Assembly (NCBI RefSeq): GCF_040954645.1
Contig: NC_092810.1
Coordinates: forward strand, 10,774,377-10,838,376
DNA from: Diabrotica undecimpunctata
Lineage: Eukaryota; Arthropoda; Insecta; Coleoptera; Chrysomelidae
Direction: 5' to 3'
DNA length: 64,000 nucleotides
Part shown: positions 1 through 11,959 of the stretch, one piece after another
Position numbering within the stretch: the stretch's first letter is position 1
Layout: the number at the start of each line of letters is the position of its first letter
Translations under genes and position numbers: made by a program
The notes under the pieces: generated by a model
Told to the model about the DNA's origin: nothing
Database searches by the model: none
What the model saw: only the letters and a program-made list of their open reading frames with translations

Positions 1-68
1 GTGCCATTTGCAGGTTGACGTATTGTCGTTAGAATCGATTGATGAATTTGTGTTTTAAAGTAAATACA

Positions 69-1885
69 ATGGATTCTAGTGCGTTTGATGATAAAAAGAA
101 AACAATATCGTCAAGAAAAAAACAGAGTGAAGCTAGATTGAGTGGAAAACCCTACATTACACAAAAATGTAAGCTGCAAAAACTTGGAAAGGCCATTCCA
201 AAAAATGAGGTTAGTACGAGATTTTTAACAGATATTTCGCTTGAAATTTGTGAATAGCTACCTAAAACTTTTTTTATTGCTACTTTGGCTTTGTTGATAT
301 GATATATTATCATGAGATTTTTCTATTTTAGATCACGTGCAAATGTAAATTCAGCTGTAGAGACGTGGTTGATATGAAAATTAAGCTTTTCGACTTGTAT
401 CATGGCCTTGAACTCAACGAGCAAGGCAGCTATCTCATGGGATTATTGCAAGTTTTACCAATCCAACGTCGCCGCAATGGTAGTTCTGGTGATTCATCAG
501 AAAGTAGACGACAGTGTACCGTAGCTTTTTTTGTTCCAGATGGGGAAGGTAATGTGAAAAGAGTTTGTAAAAAAACGTTTTTGGAAATATTTGCTATAAG
601 TCCGCAAAAGATTACTACGTTTGTTAGGCGTAAAAAGGAGGGACATACAACCTTTAAGGATAAACGAGGAGGTGTTAGAAAATTTAAGTATACTCTTCAT
701 GACAGACAGATGGTAAATAATCACATCAATAGCTTCCCGAGGGACGAGAGCCACTACAGTCGTTCAAAAAGTGAAAAGGAATATCTCAGTCCAGACCTCA
801 ATGTTAATAAGCTATACAACTCTTTTAAAATAAAACATCCTGACAGCACCACAACATACAAATTCTATAGGAAAGTTTTTATGAAGGATTTTCCGAATCT
901 TTCTTTTAGAAAACCTAGAGTTGACACCTGTAAAACTTGAGATTTACTTTTTTTTTAAGAGGCAAGGACAAAGACCTTAGTATATCCAGAAAAGCTAAAA
1001 ATGAGTTGGAATTACATCATAGAAAAACAGATAAAGCTCTTAATGTTTTTCAAGAAGATAGTACGAGCAGTACTCTTCCAGGTAGCGATACCTGTACCAT
1101 TACCATGGATCTACAAAAAGTATTTTCGCTTCCCAAATTGACGCATAGTAGTATGTATTACAGCCGCCAATTGTCATGCTACAATTTTGGAATACACATG
1201 CAAGATACTGCAGATGGGATAATGTGCATCTGACATGAAGGACAATCGGGTCGTGGTGGGAACCAAATGGCATCATGTCTTTTACAAGCCTTGAATACAG
1301 GAGAGCTTTCAACTTATAAGCGAAAACTATGTATATGGAGCGACAACTGTGTTTATCTTCTTATACATTTTCTTAGTAGCTAATGGACATTTTGATACCA
1401 TTGATCATAAATTTTTACTTTCCGGTCATAGCTTTTCATCTTCAGATAGAGATTTTGCTCTTATAGAGAAACGAGCAAAATGTTCCAAGCTTCAAACAGT
1501 AAACGATTTAAAAACTGTAATTGCTGCTGCTAGACCTTCCAGACTTTTAGATATGGGAGAATGTACTTTCTTTGATTTCGATAAAATATCATCAGAATGT
1601 ATAGATACATCTAAACTTGGTATTACTCAAGCATCGTGGTTACGTGTGACGAAAGAAGAGCCGGGAACAGTGTGATACAAGAAAAATTTTAGTGACTTAA
1701 TTGGATGGGAGAAGTGTCGTGTATTGAAAAAAGGTGTGACTGTCCAAAAGTTAAAGTCGACAGAGCTCTTGGGTTTTTCTGGTGTTCAGCAAATAAACGA
1801 AAGTAAGAAAAAAGACCTTCGCGCCATGCTAGAATTCATTAACCACGAAAATAGAGCATTTTTCACCTCTATTTTAGATATTTAG
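69..1885 (+). pseudogene. Broken transposase-like gene of an insect repeat family, with one intron
   Basis: Exon 1 (69-209) starts MDSSAFDDKKKTISSRKK. The donor GAG|GTTAGT at 210 and acceptor TATTTTAG at 330-331 remove a 122-bp intron, and the frame continues as ITCKCKFSC and a long domain containing HINSFPRDESHYSR, YLSPDLN and PRVDTCKT. Later blocks include TMDLQKVFSLPKLTHSSMYY, CIWSDN, LLSGHSFSSSDRDFALIEK and a C terminus ending INHENRAFFTSILDI. The spaced acidic residues (D in MDLQ, WSDN, DRDF) could be a DDE-type core. Breaks: TGA at 938-940 where a cysteine is expected, a frameshift near 950, TGA near 1231 for an expected W, a shift between 1312 and 1349, and TGA at 1673. The family is recurrent in insect genomes (possibly the DUF7869 type, from memory). 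The left terminus lies at or beyond the window edge. Confidence 0.6.
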
Positions 1886-2570
1886 TCAAATATTATTCCT
1901 GTGGACTTAGATCATTTCCATTTTTTCTTCATTTATTGAGTATTACTAAGTTTGTTTAGTATATTAACACCGAAAATTTGTTATACGTTATTTAGGTACT
2001 TGTTAATGAAGCGGAATTTCCATAAACAATTATATATTTGTTTTATTTTTTTGGTTAATAAAGTTTTTTTTGATTTCTGGCAATTGTTAATTTTGGTACT
2101 TAGATCACTTAGCTCGGCCACTCTTCAAACAATGCTATTGATGTGAAGTATTATTTGTGAATCGATGTGAAAGAGCATTACTTACAGCAGAAGATTATTT
2201 AGAACTGATGTTGCCAAAGCCATCATAGGAAATATAGTAGCTAACAAGATATGCAAAGATTGATAATGTTCAAGGAACTAAGAAAAGATACTGGTAAAGA
2301 GACAATTTACCAAAAAAAAAAAACCCGTTTCAAGAAGGAAACAATATTCTGATATGGGCCGCACATGATCGAGAAACCCTCGAAACAAAATGGATCCGAA
2401 TGAAATTGAATCTCTTAATACTGAAACCGGAACTGAAACTCTTAATTTAAAAAGTAACTTAATACTTAAAATACAAACGGCTCTTTACAAAATAACGCTA
2501 TCGATCGATTTTTTAATCTCTTTTTTTAGGGAGCATTAAGTTGTATAAGAATAACTGAACCATATTTATA

Positions 2571-4543
2571 CACAGATGCAAAAAAACGCAACGGAAAAAA
2601 TTTTGGTCAAATTCAAAGTATTTCAGGTTTTTTATTTTTAGCTCTATTTTGATAAATTTTTAGCACACTGTTTATAAATTTATAAATTTTAATTTGATAT
2701 AGTCAGTTTTTTGATAAAATTTTATATTTGACTTACTGTACGGGGTTAATTAAAATGTGATTTTATTATCCTAACTTTAAAACATCCTGTGGAATAATTC
2801 TGTTTGCGAATTCTCGTAAAACCTTATTTTTCGGTTGCGACCATTTCTTCTAAGAATTGTGTTTTTTGTTTCATGTCAAAATATGCCTTGGTTCATTTTT
2901 TAGAGCCAAATGAATTTGCCACCCACAATCTAGGACTTTTTTAATTATGATCATTTTGGAGTTATTTTGTAATACGACGAGTTGGCTTTGGCGACTGTTA
3001 TCATTATGTCATATTGACACTTACATTTTGTTTACCTATGATTGATGATTGTTTTTAGTGTCGAAGATTGTGCGAAAGCCGTTGCTCTGGTTGAAGATGG
3101 GCGAAATTATGAATATGTGGCTAGAGTACTACACACTCATCGCTCTACCATCCAAAGAGTAGTGGAAAGTGTCGGGAAACGCAAAACTGCCGCTTTAGAT
3201 GATCGTTTTATACGAGTCAACGTTTTGCGGGATCGTCATTTAACAGCGGTGCAAACAAGAAATCAGCTTAAAGAGGTTCGAGACAATAATGTAAGTGTAT
3301 TTACAGTTCGTCGAAGATTACATGATATGGTTTGCAAAGATGCAGACCAGCAACTGGGCCCAAATTACTTCCACGGCACAGAGTGTCTAGACTACAATTT
3401 CCCAGGGAACATTTAAATTGGAATTTAGGACAATGTAGTAATGTTCTATTTACGGATGAGTAGTGATACTGTCTTCACTCATTAGATGGGAGAGAACGAG
3501 TATAGTGTCGAACTGGAGAGATTTGTGAAGTGCGTTTTCAGTCACCACGTTAGCCATGGAGGGGGTTCGGTGATGGTATGGGCAGGAATATCCCGAGAGG
3601 CGCACACTGAATTGGTATTTATTGAGGGTTCGTTGACTGCACACCGGTATATTGAGGAAATTTTAGCGAATCACGTAGGACACTTTTCTCAATATATCGG
3701 CGATGATTTTCTATTAATGCAAGATAATGCGCGACCCCACTCTGCAATGTGTGTCACGCAATATTTAAAGGAAGTTTGTATTAATAAAATGAACTGGCCA
3801 GCGTGTTCGCCAGATCTGAATCCAGTAGAGCACGTTTGGGACATGCTTGGTAGAAATATTAGAGGTCACAAAGTCGCACCAGCCTCAATTAACGAACTTC
3901 GCTTGGCTTTACAAAAGGCTATACAGGCAGTTATAGAGGCTAGAGGAGGCAATACAAAGTATTAAGTATTTTTTAGTAGTTTTCCTTTGTTATTTGCGTA
4001 TTTAGGTTAAGTTACATTTAAGTTGTTTTTTTATGTTTTGTTATTGTTATCATTGTTCATTAAAACCAAGATCATGTCGTTGCTTTTAATCATTATTTAA
4101 ATACAGTGCTTCTGGGATGTCGATAAGACATTTTTTCGATATCAGTCACCAAAGCCCCCATCGTCGTATTACAAATTAATACAAAAGATAATGGTAATAA
4201 TAGGAAAAGTCGTAAATTGTGGGTGGCAAAGTCATTTCACTCCTAAAAATGAACTAATCCATATTTTCACATGAAACAAAAAACAAAGTTTTACGAAAAT
4301 CCACTAACGGAATTATTCCATAGGATGTTACAAAGTTAGGATTTTAAAACCACCTTTCGATTAACCCTGTACAATAAATTAAATACAAAATTTTATTAAA
4401 AAACTCACTATACTAAATTAAAATTTATAAATTTTTACACAGTGTGCTAAAAAAATCATCAAAATAGGGATAAAAATAAAAAAATTTAAATACTTTGAAT
4501 TTTACCAAAATTTTCTCCGTTGCGTTTTTTTTGCATCTGAGTG
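2571..4543 (+). mobile_element. Tc1-like transposon, copy 1, with ~400-bp terminal inverted repeats
   Basis: A 1973-bp element flanked by TA (2569-2570 and 4544-4545). Ends read CACAGATGCAAAAAAACGC at left and, inverted, CACTCAGATGCAAAAAAAAC at right. The inverted repeats extend inward to about 2999 and 4143, where GTAATACGACGA is still matched. It carries a Tc1-type transposase pseudogene in the centre. It lies downstream of the last in-window Tm1 exon. A second copy is at 26543. Confidence 0.85.
3042..3965 (+). pseudogene. Tc1-like transposase (DD34E type), degraded, copy 1
   Basis: The N-terminal helix-turn-helix region is recognisable (DCAKAVALVEDGRNYEYVAR, THRSTIQRVV), followed by VFTVRRRLHD. 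After a frame break near 3330-3490, the catalytic half reads HGGGSVMVWAGI, LLMQDNARPHS and CSPDLNPVEHVWDMLG. Spacing from D of QDN to E of VEH is 34 residues, typical of Tc1. The first catalytic D is present (LFTDE near 3455) but immediately followed by a stop. Compared with copy 2, about 24 residues before EARGGNTKY are deleted. Transposition of its own element is impossible from this copy. Confidence 0.85.
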
Positions 4544-4999
4544 TACAATAACTGTACCTTAACTGTACAATAAAATAAGCAATAACCATATACTATAAAT
4601 GAACTTTTGATCTATTGCTATAATTCGAAATTGGAAAAAATCGCTAAAAGTGTTCTGTGATTCATAATTAATAGAAATATGTTTTTTTTTTATTTCAAGT
4701 AATTGATTTGAAACGTGACAATGAAACAGTGGCGGCCAAGTCTGTTATCTAACTATCTGGCATAACTAACTGAATCGTAACAAAGACATTGCAGATACTA
4801 TTCCACTGAAGAAATGCCTCCTAGGCTCTGATCGTTTAACCGTTTGGAGGAGACCCGTATGTTGAACGTGGTTAACGTTTTTACTACCACAAATAATTGT
4901 TGATCCAAGTAAAAACCTATATTATACATTATATACCATAAACCCAGACAATTTGGTTCACTTCTACCGTTTCAATAGCTCCTGGTGTGTATCTTCTTC

Positions 5000-5320
5000 T
5001 TAACGAAGGTTGGCGATGACATCTGCAAAGTCTTCCATATTTTGGGCTTTCCTTATTAAGCTTTGCAAGTCTAATCATGTCCAATCTTTGATGTTGCGCA
5101 GCCAGGTCATTTGTCGTCTACCCGGGCCGCGTCTGCCTTCTATTTTCCCTTCTATAATAAGCTGAAGGAAGTTATACCTGTCGTGTCTAAATATGTGTCC
5201 AAGATAAGACGTTTTACGCTTCTTGGCAATTTCTGTGAGTTCACGTTCTCTATTCATACGCCTTAAAACTTCTTCATTTCTGGTGTGTATTATGACAGGT
5301 ATATCCAATTTAGATAGGAG
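5000..5320 (-). pseudogene. Non-LTR retrotransposon RT, C-terminal tail
   Basis: Translation contains RNEEVLRRMNRERELTEIAK, KTSYLGHIFRHDRY, LQLIIEGKIEGRRGPGRR and MTWLRNIKDW, then a stop, then LDLQSLIRKAQNMEDFADVI-ANLR and TAA. This is the typical end of the RT ORF of insect LINEs. The stop is followed directly by GAAGAAGA, the short simple-repeat tail seen at three other sites in this window. The 5' part is absent: a 5'-truncated insertion with one internal nonsense codon. Confidence 0.75.
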
Positions 5321-6781
5321 AAATTATTGTAGAAATTTGACTTAATCAGTTGACTCGTTTTGATCGTAACACTTTCAAAAGACAATAAGGATTAACTAAG
5401 CATTAGTGTTTATCAAACGGTCATTAAAATCGCATAATCATTAAAAATGTAAGACGTTTTACATACCAACCAAATAATGAAATTATTTAACATTAGATTT
5501 ATTATAGGAAACACCAGATAATGTATCAATAAACTATAAAAAATAACAGTTTCAGGAGGTGTATTTAGTTTTAAAAAAAAAATGGTTCAGCTGTAGACTG
5601 GCGCGAAGCTTCGTACTGTTTTCTGAATTTTTAAAATTAAAATATTATTTATAAAAATTGAATAAAGTAATTTTATTATTTATTTATTAGTTTTTTAAGA
5701 TTTTTATAGATTTTAATAAAACTGAAAAAGTTGACATGTTACATAACGGACTTTCCTCGTCACGTAAATGGCCTCTTCCAACTGTTTACTGTGACTGCGA
5801 ACCACGAACCGCTATTTCGGTTTGTGGCGCTCGCCTCAGCATTTTATTATAGAGAAAAATTAATACAACGCCAGTATCGAAGCTTCGCTTATCATTATGT
5901 AGAATTAAGGAATGGTATATTTGGCTTAAATTGCTAATACCGGCCTTGTTATTGAAATAATCTGACATCTCCTTTCTTCTGAGAAGTAATACAGAAGCCC
6001 CCCGAGAATCACCTTTTCACTAGAAAGAATTTCACAACAGGGAAAGCAATTTGGTGCTTTAGAGTTAGAGGATATTCATATCACGTTTGTGACAAATTAA
6101 CAGGTTTTGAAAGATCAATCCAACAGAAACTACTGTCAACCCAGGAAGGAAATAGGCCTTATTGTTTTGTTCTGGTGTAGAGAGTGGGGTTAGATGGTCT
6201 TAGAAGACAGCTTTAGAGTTTTATCTAGTAATTTCAAATGTTAAGTTATTAAACAATTTAGTAATTTGGGGCAAATATGGCAAGGAAGCATAACGAGGAT
6301 TCTAATGTGACGTACAACGCTATATTTCAGCACAAGATATCTTCAACCTAGATGGTTTAGAACCGGTTCATCTCGGTTTGGTTAGAATTAAGACCTAACC
6401 TTAAAAATCAGAGTGACATCATATTTTAAACAAAACTTTCAGAAATGGATCATACTATGGATGATATCTCAGTTGATATGTCGATTCACAACATAAAGAT
6501 ACGTTTACGGATACAACTAAGTTTATAGAAAAACTATAAAGGAAAAATTTTAACATTTTAACGAAAGTTATTAATATAGTGATGGTGACCGACTGAGGCA
6601 ATTTAAACGTTTCTTGAATCGTTCAAAGTAAAAAAAAACCAAAATAATTTGAATGTTTGACTAGCTTAATCATATAAACAGGTTTTTCTGAACAGAAGAG
6701 TTCATTTCTCTTTTTTGAGTTCTGAATACACCTCCCGATAAAATAATTTCTAAATGACATTATTAAATAAATTTTTCTTAC
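5321..6781. other. Tm1 intron sequence without recognised genes
   Basis: AT-rich. Only weak inverted similarity around GCGAAGCTTCG (near 5602 and 5877). No coding similarity seen. Confidence 0.5.
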
Positions 6782-6857
6782 CTTCTCTTCTGATACTTCA
6801 AGGGATTTTAAGTTGTTGCCTACTACGCGAAGTTCTTCCTCAAGTTCTACAATTTTG
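6782..6857 (-). CDS. Tm1: Tropomyosin common exon (TPM exon 6 equivalent)
   Basis: 76-bp exon, the same size as vertebrate TPM exon 6. A strong acceptor TTTTTTTACAG|CAAAAT lies at 6858 and a strong donor GAGAAG|GTAAGA at 6781. After completing the split codon it encodes [20 protein letters not shown] then VSEEK, a hallmark of all insect tropomyosins. It ends in phase 0 (residue 181 of the short isoform). The next exon, expected to begin with an A-N/T-Q-like segment, is not found between 6780 and base 1, so exons 7-9 are outside the window. Confidence 0.95.
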
Positions 6858-7239
6858 CTGTAAAAAAACAAAAATCGACCTTAATTACAAGTTACAAAAG
6901 AACCACTAGAGACCAACAGCTGATATATCATATAAAAGATAATGATACTGAAAATTTGTGCCGCAAAATGAAATATTTGATGAAAAGCTCGCAGATCCAA
7001 ATGAACTGTATGAAAGCGGCTCTGTGCTTTAGCGAAGTCGAGAACTTTCTTTTCCACTGCCGGAAATATTCCACATACCGTTTCTATCGATGCGGGAATG
7101 TTCTCGTTGTCCATTAAGGTCCCAGAATATTTGTTGTCGTTTATATAAGTCTGCTGAGGGGGCCCCTGATTATAAGTTTTGGCGAATTTTTTGTAACCTA
7201 TACAGTGTGAATTGTAAGCAATCATTATTAATGTTTTTC

Positions 7240-8115
7240 TTCTTAGTTCCCAAGTGAAATTGTCCACTTGTTCTAATTCTAGGGCTTTATCTCCATTCTC
7301 ACTGATTTTGAAGATTACCGAATCTCTTAATCCTGTTTGAGATACTGTAAATTTCATTTAATTTGATTTCTTTTCATTAATGACTGGGTTAATTTTTTCT
7401 GCTGAGGTTCGTAATATGTTGCATAAGTCTCTCAATACATCTGCCGATCTAGTCAGAATCGCAACATTATCCGCATAAGATAATATCTGATAGCGCTGTG
7501 TTCTTAAAGTCCCCGTGCTTTTTAAATTGCTATCCAGAAAGTCTTCTTGCTTTAAACCGTGTATGGTTTCGAAACTGACAATTTTCCGGTGTATTTGATC
7601 TTCATGAAAACATTACTGATTGTCATTTTAACTAGTTTAATAAATTTGCTTGGTATTTTTAAATATTTTAATAAATTCAGTAATTTTTGTCGATTTATTG
7701 CATCATATACTTTTTTGAAATCTATGAAGACACTGAGGATAGGAATATTATACTCATGACACATTATCTCGGATTGCCTCAAGGTAAAAATATGATATGA
7801 GACTGATTTGCTTTTTCGGAAACCACATTGATACTCTCCTATTACTTGTTGTGTGTACGCTTCCAATTTTGCTTACTCTTCGCTATTATTTTGTACACCG
7901 TATCCGGCAAGGCTATTCTCCTACTGTTTGAGCAGTCTTGGCCTATTTTCTTTTTTGTATACCGGTATTAAGAGTGATCTGTTCCAGTATGTAGACATTT
8001 CTTGCCTGTCCCATATAATTTTTATGAGCTCATGCAATTCTGCTAATTTTTCTCCTCCATATTTAATAAGCTCTGGATTTGTGGTACTAAACAAACGGCA
8101 GATGACATAGAACAA
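7240..8115 (-). pseudogene. Non-LTR RT palm region, frame-broken
   Basis: On the minus strand from 8115: PELIKYGGEKLAELHELIK, WNRSLLIPVYKKENRP, then in another frame D-TVYKIIAKS; from about 7866 YQCGFRKSKSVSYHIFTLRQ and LSVFIDFKKVYDAINRQKLL (RT motif A, FxDFKKxYD); near 7470 a YADN variant of the YADD motif C; then a KFTVSQTGLRD and EQVDNFTW block corresponding to the KTKYM and FxYLG motifs. At least three frame changes. Lacks endonuclease and C terminus. It lies in the intron between the 76-bp exon and the cytoskeletal 71-bp exon, opposite in part to nothing else recognised. Confidence 0.75.
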
Positions 8116-8985
8116 CTGACAAGTATCATCAAGATGGTGACATTAGTTAGAAAAGACACTTTCGCGAATACAGCTAGATGGATTGAAACTTGTATCCCAA
8201 TTTCCTAGGAAAATGTCGCTTAACAATCATTTATTTATGAGAGCCACTTGTTACTAAACAAATTTTATTATGTTTTATATTCATTTTAAATAAATATTCT
8301 CTGGTGTGTTAAAATAACTGATAACAGCTGTTGATCTTTACCGACTAATTAACCGCAAAATGGATAATATAAAAACGAGCAAATCCAATCTAAAAATAAA
8401 TATTACATTACAAACAGTAGTGAGTTGAAAACACTCATAGATAACAGTGTGTCATACTCAATATTTTGTAATTTAACTCGGTCCTTATATAGACATAAAT
8501 CAAACACTTCGCAGAGATAGATTATACGTGTAGTTATAAAATTGACTGAATATTCAATAAGTCATTCTACAGGAATCTAAAGAAGACCAAATGAATTACT
8601 TGTCTAAATTGAAACTGTGAGAAAGTGTAAATATAAATGGAAAAAAGTAAAATGGAAGATTTGAAAAGTATAATACCAATACCAATAAAACAATAAGCGA
8701 ATAAGAGTTGAAATAAAATAATAAAATGTCCTGTAAATTAGTCATAATCAGAGTTGACACAAGGTTTGTCTGTTTAGTTTTGCATAGAGCCGCTTAGAGG
8801 GCGCCACCAACAAAACCTTCCGACACAAATGTAACCTCAATCTTTTGTTGACATAAATCGAGAGTTTCATTGCAATATAAGTCGTATAGATACAGTAAAT
8901 TTATGAAATTAGCAAGTTAAAAGAGAACCTTCGTGTACTGTATATATTGTATTTCTAATAAAGTTGACAGAAAGAAATGTTCACC
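8116..8985. other. Tm1 intron sequence without recognised genes
   Basis: No coding similarity or clear repeat structure seen in this AT-rich stretch. Confidence 0.45.
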
Positions 8986-8989
8986 AACA

Positions 8990-9890
8990 CCTCATCCTCA
9001 ACACATGTCGGATTTAGACCTGGCAAGTATCGGTCAAGCTCTCGTACTAAAAGAATATACTGAAGAGTGATTTCAAGGGAAAGTTATGGACTGTAATCGT
9101 ATATTTGATACCGTTAGGCACAAGACACTGCTTCACAAAACCTATAAAACACTTAGTAATTACCGTTTAGAATTCATTGCTACAGGACAGACGTATTTTC
9201 ATTATGTCTGAAAACAAAATGAGTGACTGGATAGAACAAAAGAACGGTTTCCCGCAGAGTTCTAGCCGCAATGCTTTATCAAGTATACAAATGACCAACC
9301 TGCGTCGCCTACACCAAAGACTTCCTTCACACCGATGATCTTGCGTTATGCGTTGAAAAAAAAAAAAACATTTGAAGTAGAAAATAATCTTCAAATTACC
9401 TAAATACAATAACTGCGTATTACCAACAGAATTCCCTAAAATCCAACCCTTCCAAAACTTAAATCCACACAGAAGAAGCTAAAAAAAGAGCAAACGTGAA
9501 ATAGCAATACCTTGGAACACACTTAGCAACCTAAATATCTTCTGAGTGTATCTCCTAGTGTTCTAAGAACATCGGCACAAGCACTCTTTTTCAACAGAAG
9601 AATAAAAGTACCACGTCTGTAATAAATCTGTTGACACCAAATAAGTAGAGGTGGCCCCCAATGGGACCAACAGGATACTAACGGAATATACGAACCCACA
9701 TCATTCACAAATCCATACAACGCAGCAGGCTTTAGAAATTTCATAACTAGTAGAAAATGATAGAAAACACATCGCTGATGAGCAACACGCATTTTACAAA
9801 GCTCGAACACCACAAAAAAGACTGAAATCTAGAAATATTTTCGTTGGAAGAGTGTAGGTTTCGTACCCGTACGAAAATTTCCCTCTTTCA
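8990..9890 (+). pseudogene. Jockey-like non-LTR RT relic
   Basis: Short blocks in alternating frames follow jockey RT order: GFRPGKYRSS, GKVM-D, FDTVRHKTLLHKTY (motif A region), a YTNDQPASPT segment, LALCVEKKKN-like remains of motif C, NSLKSNPSKT and YLGTHLA. Many stops and shifts make this an old, dead insertion. Boundaries are approximate. Confidence 0.55.
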
Positions 9891-10417
9891 TACACTTTGA
9901 AACCTGTAAATTCATAATAGGATTAGAGCCACCTAAAGTAAAACAGAGGATGCCCCATTACCCAGGGCATCTAAAGTAACTTTCAGTACAAAGTCACCTC
10001 ATTAGTTATGTTCTGCGATGGGAGGGGGTGGTTGGTTATAGCTTGGGTGTCAGATAGGTACCACACACGTCACTCGGAGCTGGGGTTCTACAAAAATTGT
10101 TGTGTGTGTGAATAAGTACCATTGAAAGAAATGACAAATAGACAACTTGAAAAGACTAGTTTGTGGTGAGAGATTAAAGATTAGAATACAGTAATTAAGG
10201 GATATGAATGACTAGAAATTCTGGTTAGAGGAAATACTGCTATGGTAAAATATGACTATCGGCTGTATAATTTCACTGTCCATGCCATATAGTTTTGTCG
10301 AAATAATTGCCATACATTAAACAAAATTTAGAATGTAGAGAACCTCATTTTTTGAGAGACACCACTGTTTGTAATATAATTAATTTATATAAAAGAACTG
10401 AAATAGCAAAGCCTTAC
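9891..10417. other. Tm1 intron, no recognised gene
   Basis: Nothing recognised apart from normal intron sequence next to the 71-bp exon donor at 10417. Confidence 0.4.
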
Positions 10418-10488
10418 TGTTCGCTCTGGTCGGCTCGTTCTTCTGCCCGTTCGAGATCCTGTTCCATCAGTACCAGCTTTCGGGCGGC
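10418..10488 (-). CDS. Tm1: Tropomyosin alternative exon 5, cytoskeletal type
   Basis: 71-bp exon. Acceptor TGTTGACAG|GCCGCC at 10489, donor GAACA|GTAAGG at 10417. It encodes AARKLVLMEQDLERAEERAD, then QSE plus CA; joined to C of the next exon this gives histidine. The KLVLMEQDLE signature matches the non-muscle alternative of fly Tm1, as recalled. It shares both phases with the exon at 13050-13120. This is the downstream member of the outer (cytoskeletal) pair, so pairing it with the exon at 34018 requires a splice spanning about 23.5 kb over both muscle exons. A LINE fragment begins about 490 bp to the right on the opposite strand. Confidence 0.9.
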
Positions 10489-10974
10489 CTGTCAACATTA
10501 TTGCAATCATGCAGCAAGCAAATAACGACAAAAAACTAGTTAGTATAAAAATAAAACGTCAATATGCAACATATAATCGTTTCTAGTAAAATAACTTTCA
10601 TCCGAAACTCTAGATTGTTTACTAAACCTACGTTTTTTGTAATTTATTGAATGCTTGAACATTTAACAACCAGAACAACATACAGCATTCACGTTTGAAC
10701 ATTGTGTTAAAAATTTTAACCAAAAGTAACATTGTAAATGTCTTAAATATATGAACATAAATTATTGAAGCGAAATATCTCTTACTGAGACATGTTCCTG
10801 AATTTGGATTAGAAGTTTTCATTTTAGTTAACCGTAGTAACAAAAAGGGACAGTGAATTCAAACAGTTTTCGTTCATTTTATAGTATATATAATAGGCTG
10901 TTCAATAAGAGAGGGCGTTGCTACAAACCTAAATTTCTAATCCACAAGGAAACTAAGTTCCTGTAGCTGGCTGT

Positions 10975-11955
10975 ATACCAATACAATATACAAATTTATA
11001 CTACAGCCAACGATTCAAATGTGAAAATTGGAAGAGAAGTGGAGATAAGGAGAGGGATCAGGCAAGGTTGCATACTGTCGCCGTTATTGTTTAATGCTAT
11101 TTTGAAGAAACCATACAAGAAGCTTTGGTAAACGAGACAGTCAGCATAAAAGTGAACGGAAGTTTAATTAACAACATTAGGTATGCCGACGATACAGTCA
11201 TAATAGCCGACAACTTGGAAGACTTAGAAAGAATAATGAACAAAATATTAAGATATAGTGGAGAATACGGACTCTCTCTTAACATCAAAAAAACCAAATT
11301 CATTACAATTAGCAAGAACAATACAAACGAAATATTAACGGTAGGCGGCCAGCAGATTGAGAGAGTAAAAAGATATACATACTTGGGAACGATAATCACA
11401 GAAAATAACGATTATACTGCAGAAATAAGAGTGAGAATTGAAAAAGCACGTGCCAACTTCGTGAAAATTAAAAAGATTTTATGCAGGAAATATCTGACAT
11501 TGGCCCTCAGAATAAGGCTAATTAAATACTATGTACACAGTGTACTCTACTATGGAGCTGAATCATGGACAATAAACCGGAATACAATAAATCGACTTAA
11601 CGCGTTTGACATCTGGACATTTGGAAGATTGTTAAGGATTCCATGGGTAAATAGAATCACGAATACAGAAGTGTTAAGGAAAATAGGCATAGAGAGGGAA
11701 ATGGAAAATACAATAAAAGAAAGGAAATTGCAATATCTCGGACATGTGATGCGAGGCGAAAGATACAACATCTTGAGACTCATAATTCAAGGAAAAGTAG
11801 AGGGTAGGAGAAGCGTAGGAAAAAGATGCGTTTCCTGGTTGAAGAACCTGAGAGAGTGGTTTGGTTGCTGCTCAAGGCAATTGTTCAGAGCAGCTGCCTC
11901 GAAGGTCAGAATAGCCATGATGATTGCCAACCTTCGTCGCGGAGATGGCACTTAA
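10975..11955 (+). pseudogene. Non-LTR RT C-terminal half, one frameshift
   Basis: Begins with a block IGREVEIRRGIRQGCILSPL (RT motif B) near 11030. A frame change near 11105 is followed by a 276-codon open frame: NNIRYADDTVIIADN (intact YADD motif C), GLSLNIKKTKF, VKRYTYLGTIITEN, VLYYGAESWT, LQYLGHVMRGERYNI and a tail ending RIAMMIANLRRGDGT-stop. The stop is followed by AAGAAGAAG. The long intact frame suggests a fairly young insertion. The 5' part is missing. It abuts a mariner relic at its 3' end. Confidence 0.85.
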
Positions 11956-11959
11956 AGAA

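Noticed and set aside
5589..5888. Possible MITE with GCGAAGCTTCG ends
   Set aside because: Similarity of the arms is limited to about 15 bp around a self-complementary motif. Could be chance.
1..6781. Search for tropomyosin exons 7-9
   Set aside because: No coiled-coil exon with suitable splice sites found on the minus strand.
9523..9813. 96-codon minus-strand frame
   Set aside because: Antisense to the jockey-like relic, with no motif of its own.
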